Of a DNA stretch of 64,000 nt, positions 1-7,318 are shown piece after piece. Source of the stretch: Streptomyces sp. NBC_00414. GTDB lineage: Bacteria > Actinomycetota > Actinomycetes > Streptomycetales > Streptomycetaceae. The notes beneath the pieces were generated by a model. The model was not told the origin of the DNA and did not search any database. It saw nothing but the letters and a program-made list of their open reading frames with translations. The DNA lies in contig NZ_CP107935.1 in NCBI RefSeq assembly GCF_036038375.1, positions 8,060,001 through 8,124,000 on the forward strand. The letters are read 5' to 3'. The translations under genes and the position numbers were made by a program. Each line of letters starts with the position of its first letter. The first letter of the stretch is position 1.

Positions 1-1
1 T

Positions 2-700
2 GAGACGCCCGAGACCGACGCTTCGAAGGCACGGGCCGCCGTACAGCCCGTTGCACCGGACACCGCACCGGCCGTCGCATCGGAAGCCGGGGAGCGTCTC
101 GCGGGTGCGTTGCGGGTCCGCCGTTTCACGCCCGCCGAACGCTGGGTGCACCGCACGACAGCACTCCTGATGGGGGTGTGCGTGCTGACCGCGGGCTGCC
201 TCTACCTGCCCCAGCTCGCCGAACTCGTCGGCCGCCGCGAGCTGGTCGTGCGGCTGCACGAGTGGTCCGGACTGCTGCTTCCCGTACCCGTCCTCGCCGG
301 GCTCGTCTCGCGTGCCTTCCGGGCGGACCTGCGGCTGCTCAACCGCTTCGGGCCGCACGACCGGGTCTGGCTGCGGTCCGCGCTGCGCCGGGACGCCCGG
401 CCCGAGTCCCGGCCGGCCGGGAAGTTCAACGCGGGTCAGAAGACGTACGCGGCCTGGATCGCCGGTGCCGTCCTGGTCATGGTCGGCACGGGGCTGCTCA
501 TGTGGTTCACCCACCTCGCCCCACTGGTCTGGCGCACGAGTGCGACCTTCGGGCACGACTGGCTCGCGCTGACCATCGGCCTCGTCCTCGCGGGACACAT
601 CGGGATGGCCCTCGCCCGCCCGGAGTCCCGACGGGGACTGCGGACGGGGTCGGTCAGCCGCGAGTGGGCCGAGCGGGAGCATCCGCTCTGGCGGCCGTAG
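2..700 (+). CDS. Cytochrome b subunit, formate dehydrogenase gamma type (5' partial)
   Basis: Likely a membrane di-heme cytochrome b that passes electrons between a molybdopterin oxidoreductase and quinone. Four hydrophobic segments are visible. Candidate heme histidines lie in ERWVHR near the start, RLHEWSG, FGHDW and AGHIGMA, and an FNAGQK motif typical of formate-dehydrogenase gamma subunits precedes the third helix. The frame is open to the window edge. The first in-frame start seen is a TTG at 110, but about 36 Ala/Pro-rich codons before it are also open, so the true start is probably outside the window. The partner catalytic subunits should lie upstream. The gene ends 20 bp before the convergent beta-lactamase gene. 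Confidence 0.75.
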   Translation, partial: ETPETDASKARAAVQPVAPDTAPAVASEAGERLAGALRVRRFTPAERWVHRTTALLMGVCVLTAGCLYLPQLAELVGRRELVVRLHEWSGLLLPVPVLAGLVSRAFRADLRLLNRFGPHDRVWLRSALRRDARPESRPAGKFNAGQKTYAAWIAGAVLVMVGTGLLMWFTHLAPLVWRTSATFGHDWLALTIGLVLAGHIGMALARPESRRGLRTGSVSREWAEREHPLWRP

Positions 701-719
701 GGCCCTGGCGCTGCTGGTT

Positions 720-1670
720 CTAGCCCAGCGCCGGCGCCAGGAGTCTGGCCGCCTCGGCGACGAGTTCGTCGTCCTTCGGGGCGTCCTCGTCGGGCTTGGT
801 GGACAGGACTGCCAGGACGATGGGTGTCCCGTCCGGCGTCCATGCGATGCCCACGTCGTTGCTGGTGCCGTACCTGCCCGTGCCCGTCTTGTCGCCGAGC
901 GCCCAGTCCGTGGGCAGGCCCGCGCGGAAACGATTCGTGCTGGTGGTGTTGGCCAGCAGCCACTCGGTCAGCTGTCGCCTGTCCCGGGGCACGAGCGCGT
1001 CACCGAGGGTGAGCCTCGCGTACGTCCGTCCGATGGCGGCGGGGCTGGTGAGGTCCGTCGTGCGCCACGGCTCGGCCGAGTTCAGTTCGGGCTCCAACCG
1101 GTCGAGGCGGGTTGTGGGGTCCCCGATCGAGCGGCAGAAGCGGGTGATCGCGGTCGGGCCGCCCAGCTCGTGGAGCAGGAGGTTCGCCGCGGCGTTGTCG
1201 CTGTGGGCGATGGCCGCGTGGCAGAGGGCGGCGACGGTCATGCCGTTGGCGAGGTTCTCCTTGAGCCCCGTGACGGGGGAGCCGCCCGCCCTTTTGAGGT
1301 CCTGCTCGGTGTACCGGATCAGCAGGTCCAGGAACTCGCCTCGGCGGTCGAGGTCCCGTAGGACGGCCGCGGCGGCGAGGGTCTTGAAGACCGAACACAT
1401 CGGGAACGTTTCGTCTGCGCGGTACCGCACGGTTTTGCCTGTGGCGGTGTTGCGGGCGTAGATGCCCAGGCGGGCCGCGTGGGTGTGCTCCAGCTCGGCG
1501 AGCGCCTTGACGATGACGTGGTTCGCCGTGTCCGCCGTGTCCGCCCTCGTTTTCGGCTTCGCCGCCGCGTGGGCCTGCGGGGTCGCGCCTGTGGCCAGCG
1601 CGGCGGCGCCGGCGGCGGCTCCGAGGGTCAGGGCGGTTCGGCGGCTGGGGTGGAGGTTTGCGCTTTCCAA
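720..1670 (-). CDS. bla: Class A beta-lactamase, Tat-exported
   Basis: Secreted serine beta-lactamase of about 316 residues. A twin-arginine leader (PSRRTALTLG, followed by an Ala-rich stretch ending AHA) occupies residues 8-37. All class A motifs are present: SVFK at 93-96 (nucleophile Ser and Lys), SDN at 157-159, an omega-loop RLEPELN carrying the general-base Glu at about 193, and KTG at about 262. I chose the TTG start at 1670 because GGAAGAGAGAG lies just upstream and the Tat motif then sits at the correct place. A longer open frame to 1835 runs into repeat DNA and is unlikely to be translated. It could hydrolyse penicillins or act in cell-wall turnover; the substrate profile cannot be read from the sequence. 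Confidence 0.9.
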   Translation of the reverse strand: MESANLHPSRRTALTLGAAAGAAALATGATPQAHAAAKPKTRADTADTANHVIVKALAELEHTHAARLGIYARNTATGKTVRYRADETFPMCSVFKTLAAAAVLRDLDRRGEFLDLLIRYTEQDLKRAGGSPVTGLKENLANGMTVAALCHAAIAHSDNAAANLLLHELGGPTAITRFCRSIGDPTTRLDRLEPELNSAEPWRTTDLTSPAAIGRTYARLTLGDALVPRDRRQLTEWLLANTTSTNRFRAGLPTDWALGDKTGTGRYGTSNDVGIAWTPDGTPIVLAVLSTKPDEDAPKDDELVAEAARLLAPALG

Positions 1671-1779
1671 GGTGGCTCTCTCTTCCGCTGCGAGGATGAT
1701 CACTTGCGTAGAGGGAGACTTCGGAGGGGCTCGTGTGGTTCCTCGTGCGTGGGGAAGTGGCCGGTTGTGGGGGCTGGTC

Positions 1780-1799
1780 GCGCCGTTCCCCGCGCCCCT
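1780..1799 (-). repeat. Dispersed GC-rich 20-nt intergenic repeat, single copy
   Basis: One copy of the element that reads AGGGGCGCGGGGAACNGCGC on one strand; here it is in reverse orientation. It lies in the 184-bp gap between the end of the idonate dehydrogenase gene and the beta-lactamase start. Further copies occur near 6.7, 8.8, 44.6 and 55.3 kb. Confidence 0.8.
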
Positions 1800-1854
1800 G
1801 GAGGCCGCAGGCCGCGCGCCTGGAGGCGACAACACTGCGCCGCTGCCCGTGCCC

Positions 1855-2889
1855 CTAGTGAGGGGTGAAGTCCAGTAGGACCTTGCAGGATTCTGCTCTG
1901 TTGGTTGCGAGGGTGAAGGCTGGTTCCGCTTCTGTGAGGGGGAGTACCGCGCTGATCAGGCGGTCGAAGCGGGGCTCGCTCGCCAGGAGGGTGAGTGCGG
2001 TGTCGAACTCCCTGTCGAAGCGGAAGGCTCCTCGGAGGTCGATCTCGCGGCTGACGAGAAGGTTGCCGGGGAAGGCGCTCCGGCCGGGCGGCAGCATGCC
2101 GAGCTGGACGACGACCCCGCCGCGCCGCACGAGGCGCAGGCAGGTGTCCAGACCGGCGGCGACCCCGGAGGCCTCGACGGCCGCGTCCACCTCGGACGGC
2201 CAGTCGGGGGAGGACGGTTCGTCCGCCCGTACGACGGAGTCGGCGCCCGCGGCCACCGCGTACTCCAGTGCCCGTGGCAGCAGGTCGGTCGCCGTAACGC
2301 GCGCGGCCCCCGCCGCCTTCGCCGCCGCGACGACCAGACAACCGATCGGACCGGCACCGGTCACGAGGACGTGCTTCCCCCTGACGTCACCCACCCGGCC
2401 CACCGCGTGCAGGGCGACGGACAGCGGCTCGGCCAACACGGCCCGCCGCAGGGGGAGATCCGGCGGCAGCGGCCTCAACTGTTCGGCGGGGACGACGACC
2501 TGGGTCGCGAATCCGCCCTGTACGTGAGGGGTGCGGGCCGCACTGCCGAGGTAGCGGGTGTCACGGCACACGTTCCGGCGGCCGTCGGCGCACTCCGGGC
2601 ACACACCGCACGGGGTGGCGGGGTGCACGGCGACTGCCGTACCCGGGACGGGGAGAGTACCGGTGGCGCCGGTTCCGTACGCGAGGACCGTGCCCACGAT
2701 CTCGTGGCCCAGGACCATCGGCTCGCGGAGCCGGAAGTCGCCCACTCCGCCGTGCCGCCAGTAGTGGAGATCGGATCCGCACACCCCGCCGTAGCGCACG
2801 GCGACAAGTGCCTCGCCGGGGCCCGGGGAGGGGGTGGGGAGTTCGTCCACCCGGAGGTCGCCCTGACCGTGGATCACGCAACCGAGCAT
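1855..2889 (-). CDS. idnD: L-idonate 5-dehydrogenase-like zinc alcohol dehydrogenase
   Basis: Medium-chain dehydrogenase/reductase of 344 residues, predicted to oxidise L-idonate (or a related sugar acid or polyol) to 5-ketogluconate with NAD(P). The catalytic zinc site is seen in GGVCGSD followed by LGHEIVG. The structural zinc cysteines are in PCGVCPECADGRRNVC. A Rossmann GAGPIG motif sits near residue 180. The ATG at 2889 has AGGAGG seven bases upstream. It is the last gene of the operon gntK-permease-SDR-idnD and starts 12 bp after the SDR stop. Pairing with a gluconate 5-dehydrogenase-like SDR and gluconokinase fits the idonate-to-gluconate-to-6-phosphogluconate route known in E. coli. 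Sorbitol or threonine dehydrogenase activity is the main alternative. Confidence 0.82.
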   Translation of the reverse strand: MLGCVIHGQGDLRVDELPTPSPGPGEALVAVRYGGVCGSDLHYWRHGGVGDFRLREPMVLGHEIVGTVLAYGTGATGTLPVPGTAVAVHPATPCGVCPECADGRRNVCRDTRYLGSAARTPHVQGGFATQVVVPAEQLRPLPPDLPLRRAVLAEPLSVALHAVGRVGDVRGKHVLVTGAGPIGCLVVAAAKAAGAARVTATDLLPRALEYAVAAGADSVVRADEPSSPDWPSEVDAAVEASGVAAGLDTCLRLVRRGGVVVQLGMLPPGRSAFPGNLLVSREIDLRGAFRFDREFDTALTLLASEPRFDRLISAVLPLTEAEPAFTLATNRAESCKVLLDFTPH

Positions 2890-2901
2890 GGGTGAAGCCT
2901 C

Positions 2902-3660
2902 CTAGAGAACGCTGGTCATGCCGCCGTCGACGTACAGCACCTGGCCGCCGACGAAGTCCGCCGCCGGAGAGGCGAGGAACAGCACGCCGCCGACCAGGTC
3001 CTCCGTACGACCCCAGCGGCCTGCCGGGGTCCGGCGCCTGACCCACGCGCTGAACTCCGGGTCGTCCACGAGGGGTTGGGTGAGTTCGGTCTCGATGTAG
3101 CCGGGGCCGAGCCCGTTCACCTGCACCCCGTGCGGGCCCCAGTCGGCGCACATGCCCTTGGTGAGCATCTTCAGCGCGCCCTTGGTGGCGGCGTACGGCG
3201 CGATGCCGGGCCGTGCCACCTCGCTCTGCAGCGAGCAGATGTTGACGATCTTGCCGTGACCGCGCGCGGTCATGCCCCGGGCGGCCTCGCGGCCCACCAG
3301 GAAGGCGCTGGTCAGGTTGGTGTCGAGCATGCGGTGCCAGTCGGCGTCGGTGAACTCCAGGAGCGGGGCCCGCAGTTGCATTCCGGCGTTGTTCACGAGG
3401 ATGTCCAGTGGACCCACCCGCTCCTCGACGTCCGCGATCCCGGCGGCCACCGACGGACCGTCGGTCACGTCGAAGGCGGCGGTGTGGACCTCGCCGGGCA
3501 GCTGTGCCGCGGCCTCGGCGAGCCGGCCGGTGTCGCGGCCGTTCAGCACGACCGTGCAGCCCGCTTCCGCGAGCCCCCGGGCCAGCGCGAGGCCGATGCC
3601 CCGGCTGGACCCGGTGACCAGCGCCGTACGGCCGCTGATGTCGAAGAGGGGGTGGGTCAT
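2902..3660 (-). CDS. idnO: Gluconate 5-dehydrogenase-like SDR
   Basis: Short-chain dehydrogenase/reductase of 252 residues, predicted to interconvert 5-ketogluconate and gluconate. The cofactor motif TGSSRGIG lies near residue 16, NNAG near 93, and the catalytic YAATK follows an ICSLQS serine. The ATG at 3660 has AAGGAG about 13 bases upstream; a longer frame extends upstream but overlaps non-coding sequence and lacks family similarity. It sits between the permease (52-bp gap) and idnD (12-bp gap), so the three are almost certainly co-transcribed. The choice of gluconate 5-dehydrogenase over other SDR activities rests mostly on this context. Confidence 0.82.
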   Translation of the reverse strand: MTHPLFDISGRTALVTGSSRGIGLALARGLAEAGCTVVLNGRDTGRLAEAAAQLPGEVHTAAFDVTDGPSVAAGIADVEERVGPLDILVNNAGMQLRAPLLEFTDADWHRMLDTNLTSAFLVGREAARGMTARGHGKIVNICSLQSEVARPGIAPYAATKGALKMLTKGMCADWGPHGVQVNGLGPGYIETELTQPLVDDPEFSAWVRRRTPAGRWGRTEDLVGGVLFLASPAADFVGGQVLYVDGGMTSVL

Positions 3661-3712
3661 CGCCGTACTGCTCCTTCTGGCCGTGGGCCGTGGTGACTGC
3701 CTGGGTGGCCGG

Positions 3713-5110
3713 CTAGATGACAAGCGAGAGCAGCAGCACCAGGCCTCCGGCGACCACCGAGATGATGGTCTCCATGACCGACCAGGTCTTGATGGTCTGG
3801 CCGACACTCAGCCCGAAGTACTCCTTGACCAGCCAGAACCCGGCGTCGTTCACATGGCTGAAGAACAGCGAACCGGCGCCGATCGCGAGGACGAGCAGCG
3901 CGGTGTGCGTGGTCGACATGTCGGCCGCGAGCGGAGCCACGAGACCGGCCGCCGAGATGGTGGCGACGGTCGCGGAACCGGTCGCGAGCCGGATCGCCAC
4001 CGCGATCAGCCAGGCGAGCAGCAGGGCGGGGATCGACCAGTCCTTGGAGATGTCCAGGATCATCTGGCCCACCCCGCAGTCGATCAGCGTCTGCTTGAAG
4101 CCGCCGCCCGCGCCGACGATCAGCAGGATGCCCGCGATGGGGCCGAGCGACTTCTCGACGGTCGTGGAGAGCCGGCCCTTGGTGAAGCCGGCCGCGCGGC
4201 CGAGGGTGAACATGGCGACGATCACGGCCACGAGCAGCGCGATCAGCGGGGAGCCGATCACGTCGAAGACGCGCTGCACCATGTGCGTCGGGTCGTCGAC
4301 GACGATGTCCACCAGCGCCTTGGCCAGCATCAGCACGACCGGCAGCAGCACGGTGGCGATGGTGACGCCGAAACCGGGACGCGTCTCCAGGTCTTCGGAG
4401 GCGCGCTGGGGGATCATCTTCTCCGGCGCCGGGACGTCCACCCAGCGGGCCGCGTACTTGGAGAAGACCGGCCCCGCGATGATCACGGTGGGGATGGCGA
4501 CGAGGATGCCGAGGGCCAGGGTGACACCGAGGTTCGCGTCGACCGCGTCGATCGCGACCAGCGGGCCGGGGTGCGGCGGAATCAGCCCGTGCATCACGGA
4601 CAGGCCCGCGAGTGCCGGGATGCCGATGCGCATCAGCGAGTAGTTGCCGCGCTTGGCCACCATCAGGACGACCGGGATGAGCAGGACGATGCCGACCTCG
4701 AAGAAGAGCGGCAGTCCGATCACCGAGGCGATCAGCACCATCGCCCAGGGCATCGAGCGGCCGCCCGCCTTGGCGAGGATCGTGTCGACGATCTGGTCGG
4801 CGCCGCCGGAGTCCGCGAGCAGCTTGCCGAGGATCGCGCCGAGCGCGATCAGCACGCCCACGCCGGCGACGGTCGAACCGAGACCGGCCGAGAAGCTGGT
4901 GATCGCCTTGTCGAGCGGTGCTCCGGCGAAGGCGCCGAGCGCCAGCGACCCGATGGTCAGCGCGAGGAAGGCGTGGAGCTTGAACTTGGTGATGAGCAGG
5001 ACGATGACGGCGATGCCCGCCAGAACGGCGATGCCCAGCTGAGCATGGCCCGCCGAGGTGATCGGCTCGACGGGATCCGCTGCCAGCATCTCGACGCTGA
5101 GTCTGGTCAC
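3713..5110 (-). CDS. gntP: Gluconate permease, GntP family
   Basis: Integral membrane symporter of 465 residues with about 12-14 hydrophobic segments, matching the GntP/GntT family length. It should import gluconate or a related sugar acid with protons. Conserved features include GAILGKLLADSGGADQI and PHPGPLVAIDAVDA. The start is GTG at 5110, with AAGGAAA seven to eight bases upstream; the ATG 20 bases further upstream runs into a stop in its own frame. It is the second gene of the operon, 70 bp after gluconokinase. That gap contains a remarkable run of G tracts on the plus strand (see findings). Confidence 0.92.
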   Translation of the reverse strand: MTRLSVEMLAADPVEPITSAGHAQLGIAVLAGIAVIVLLITKFKLHAFLALTIGSLALGAFAGAPLDKAITSFSAGLGSTVAGVGVLIALGAILGKLLADSGGADQIVDTILAKAGGRSMPWAMVLIASVIGLPLFFEVGIVLLIPVVLMVAKRGNYSLMRIGIPALAGLSVMHGLIPPHPGPLVAIDAVDANLGVTLALGILVAIPTVIIAGPVFSKYAARWVDVPAPEKMIPQRASEDLETRPGFGVTIATVLLPVVLMLAKALVDIVVDDPTHMVQRVFDVIGSPLIALLVAVIVAMFTLGRAAGFTKGRLSTTVEKSLGPIAGILLIVGAGGGFKQTLIDCGVGQMILDISKDWSIPALLLAWLIAVAIRLATGSATVATISAAGLVAPLAADMSTTHTALLVLAIGAGSLFFSHVNDAGFWLVKEYFGLSVGQTIKTWSVMETIISVVAGGLVLLLSLVI

Positions 5111-5180
5111 GGTGCGTTTCCTTGCATGGGGAGGGGGAGAGGGGAGGGGCCTTGCAGGGTGGGGGGCGGGGGCGGGGGCT

Positions 5181-5690
5181 TTACCGGGCGAGGCCGTCCA
5201 GCGCGGTCACGGCCCGCCCGGTGATCTCGTCGGGGGTGCCGATGACGTCCACGGCGACACCCGACTCGTCCTCCTGGAGCGGCTGGAGGGTGGCGAACTG
5301 GGAGTCGAGGAGTGCCGTGGGCATGAAGTGGCCCTTGCGGTGAGCCATCCGGTCCTCGATGAGTTCGCGATCACCGGTGAGGTGAAGGAAGACGACGTCG
5401 GGAGCGGCCGCCCTGAGCCGGTCCCGGTAGTCGCGCTTCAGCGCGGAACAGCTGACCACCCCGCCGAGTCCGGCCCGCCCGTGTGCCCAGGCGCCGATGG
5501 CGTCTAGCCAGGGGCGGCGGTCCTCGTCCGTGAGTGGAGTACCGGCCGACATCTTGGCGATGTTGGCCTCGGGGTGGAAATCGTCGGCCTCGGCGTAGGG
5601 AACGCCGAGCCGGTCCGCAAGCAGGGGCCCGATGGTGGTCTTGCCCGTGCCTGCCACGCCCATCACCACGACGACGTGGGGGGTAGTCAT
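5181..5690 (-). CDS. gntK: Gluconokinase
   Basis: Phosphorylates gluconate to 6-phosphogluconate, feeding the pentose phosphate pathway. At 169 residues it is the standard length of the GntK/IdnK family. The P-loop GVAGTGKT sits at residues 10-17, DDFHPEANIAKMSAGTPLTDEDR is the sugar-acid and phosphate-binding stretch, and CSALKRDYRDRLR and RKGHFMP follow. The ATG at 5690 is favoured because the family begins immediately before the P-loop; a longer frame to 5768 adds an unconserved leader. It is the first gene of the minus-strand gluconate/idonate operon and is divergent from the gntR-type regulator. Confidence 0.93.
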   Translation of the reverse strand: MTTPHVVVVMGVAGTGKTTIGPLLADRLGVPYAEADDFHPEANIAKMSAGTPLTDEDRRPWLDAIGAWAHGRAGLGGVVSCSALKRDYRDRLRAAAPDVVFLHLTGDRELIEDRMAHRKGHFMPTALLDSQFATLQPLQEDESGVAVDVIGTPDEITGRAVTALDGLAR

Positions 5691-5770
5691 AACTGCCTCG
5701 CTGTCTTCTTCGACATCGGATGCCGGATGAACGTCGGGTGCCGCATCCGTCACGACACTGAAACCCATAG

Positions 5771-5839
5771 GTCAGATGAATTCAAGAGTCTGTGACGTAT
5801 AAGTCTGACTTTTTGTTCGCGCTCTCTTCCTCGTACCCT
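5771..5839. promoter_or_regulatory. Divergent gntK/gntR control region with candidate operator and leaderless promoter
   Basis: The 155-bp gap between gluconokinase and its divergent regulator contains GTCAGA at 5771-5776 and its inverse TCTGAC at 5804-5809, with a further AGTCTG at 5787-5792. These are candidate half-sites for the adjacent FadR/GntR protein. On the plus strand TACCCT at 5834-5839 lies six bases before the regulator ATG, the spacing of a leaderless Streptomyces promoter; TTGTTC at 5813-5818 is a weak -35. Confidence 0.5.
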
Positions 5840-5845
5840 GAACCC

Positions 5846-6553
5846 ATGAGCACATCGGGCCGGGGGCTGCACGGCCATGTACTGGAACGCCTCGGTCCTT
5901 CGATCACCGCGGGCGAGTACCCCCCGGGCAGTGTTCTGCGCACGGATGAGCTGGCGCAGCGTTTCGAGGTCTCACGTTCGGTGATGCGTGAGGCCGTCCG
6001 GGTCCTGGAGTCGATGCACCTCGTCGAGTCCCGTCGCCGCGTCGGCGTGACCGTACGTCCCGCGAACGAGTGGAATGTCTACGATCCGCAGGTCATCCGT
6101 TGGCGTCTGGCGGGCGCCGACCGGCCGCGGCAGCTGCGCTCGCTGACCATGCTGCGCTGTGCCGTCGAGCCCGTCGCGGCGGGGCTGGCCGCGAAGCACG
6201 CTACGGCCGAGCAGTGCGCGGAGCTGACCGAGTGCGCGCTCGGCATGGTGGCCCATTCACGCGGCCACAAGCTGGAGGGGTACCTCGTCCACGACATCGC
6301 GTTCCACCGGATCGTGCTGAACGCCTCCGGGAACGAGATGTTCGCTCGGCTGGGGGATGTGGTCGCCGAGGTCCTCGCCGGGCGTACGCATCATCAGGTG
6401 ATGTTCGAGGATCCCGATCCGGCGGCGGTCACGCTGCATGTGCAGGTCGCCGAGGCGGTCCGGGCGGGCGACGCGGTTCTTGCCGAGGCGTTGACTCGGG
6501 AGGTCGTGCTGGGGGCGCTTCAGGAGTTGGACATTCTCAGCCCGGAGGGCTGA
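5846..6553 (+). CDS. gntR: FadR-family GntR regulator of the gluconate operon
   Basis: DNA-binding regulator of 235 residues. An N-terminal winged helix (about residues 10-75; RTDELAQRFEVSRSVMREAVRVLESMHLV) is followed by an all-helical FCD ligand-binding domain. In that domain, Asp and His residues in HDIAFHRIVLNASGN fit the metal-binding FadR subgroup. The ATG at 5846 lies six bases after a TACCCT -10 box, so the mRNA is probably leaderless; the earlier in-frame start at 5792 would lie inside the promoter. It is divergent from gntK and most likely represses the gluconate operon and itself, relieved by gluconate or 6-phosphogluconate. The ligand is inferred from context. Confidence 0.87.
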   Translation: MSTSGRGLHGHVLERLGPSITAGEYPPGSVLRTDELAQRFEVSRSVMREAVRVLESMHLVESRRRVGVTVRPANEWNVYDPQVIRWRLAGADRPRQLRSLTMLRCAVEPVAAGLAAKHATAEQCAELTECALGMVAHSRGHKLEGYLVHDIAFHRIVLNASGNEMFARLGDVVAEVLAGRTHHQVMFEDPDPAAVTLHVQVAEAVRAGDAVLAEALTREVVLGALQELDILSPEG

Positions 6554-6633
6554 ATGTCCTGAACGGCTCCGCGTTCGTGGGTGGTTGCTCCGGTGCGGGT
6601 GCGGGTGCGGGTGCTTGTGCGTCGTGTCTGGGC

Positions 6634-6724
6634 GCGCCGATCCCCGCGCCCCTTGGGGCTGCGCCCCTGAAAGACAAAAGATCGCGCCGTTCCCCGCGCC
6701 CCTGAGACGCCGTTCCCCGCCCCC
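6634..6724 (-). repeat. Cluster of three GC-rich intergenic repeats at convergent gene ends
   Basis: The gap between gntR and the YchJ-like gene holds copies at 6634-6653 (one variant base), 6684-6703 (perfect) and a degenerate one at 6706-6724 that touches the stop codon of the downstream gene. All face the same way. No other gene is seen between 6554 and 6723. Confidence 0.75.
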
Positions 6725-7143
6725 TAGGAGATGTCTCCGTCCACGTACACCCATGTGCCGTCCGCCCGTTCGAAGCGGCTGTGTTCCTGGAGCGAGCCGC
6801 CCGCGTAGGTCGCGCGGAACGTCACCGTGCCCGTGGTGTGGAAGGGCGTGCCCTCCGTGGTGGCGAGAATCTCCAGGGCGGTCCAGCGCGTCGCCGGGTC
6901 CAGGTCCAGGCGGGTCGGACGGGTGCGCGGATGCCAGGTCCGCAGCAGGTACGCCTCGTCCCGCTTCACGAATGCGCAGTAGCGCGAGCGCATGAGTGCC
7001 TCGGCGGTCGGAGCCGCGCCCTCACCCCGGTGAAACCGGCCACAGCACTCCTCGTACGTCTTCGCGAGACCGCAAGGGCAGGAGGGGTCGTGCGCGGGAG
7101 CGGAACGGCGCTGGTTGCGAGAGTGCGAGGTGCGTCGGGACAT
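6724..7143 (-). CDS. YchJ/UPF0225-like SEC-C motif protein
   Basis: Small conserved protein of about 139 residues. An N-terminal SEC-C-like zinc cluster (CPCGLAKTYEECCGRFHRG, about residues 21-39) precedes a YchJ-type NTF2-like fold (MRSRYCAFVKRDEAYLLRTWHP, then GTVTFRATYAGG and RFERADGTWVYVDGD). The family is widespread and its function is not established; zinc binding is expected from the cysteines. Two starts are possible, ATG at 7152 (MERMSRR) and ATG at 7143 (MSRR); I chose the shorter. It is divergent from the ankyrin gene, with a 175-bp shared promoter region. Confidence 0.82.
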   Translation of the reverse strand: MSRRTSHSRNQRRSAPAHDPSCPCGLAKTYEECCGRFHRGEGAAPTAEALMRSRYCAFVKRDEAYLLRTWHPRTRPTRLDLDPATRWTALEILATTEGTPFHTTGTVTFRATYAGGSLQEHSRFERADGTWVYVDGDIS

Positions 7144-7318
7144 GCGCTCCATTCTGCTGCCACACGGCCTGTGGGAACGGCGCACCCAGCCACATCGGAC
7201 CCGCATGTTCCGATAACGGTCAGGTAGAGTCCCGCGGCTCGTGCCGGACATCAGCCCGGCGCGCGAACAGGCGGGACCGGTAAGTGATGTCAGCGGCTGG
7301 GGGGGGGGAGCGGGGAGC

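Noticed and set aside
1671..1835. Longer start for the beta-lactamase
   Set aside because: The extension would put the Tat motif about 60 residues inside the protein and would be encoded by repeat DNA. The TTG at 1670 has a good ribosome site.
3272..5224. A 650-codon plus-strand open frame across the SDR and permease genes
   Set aside because: Antisense to two confidently assigned genes, with Arg/Gly/His/Asp-rich nonsense composition.
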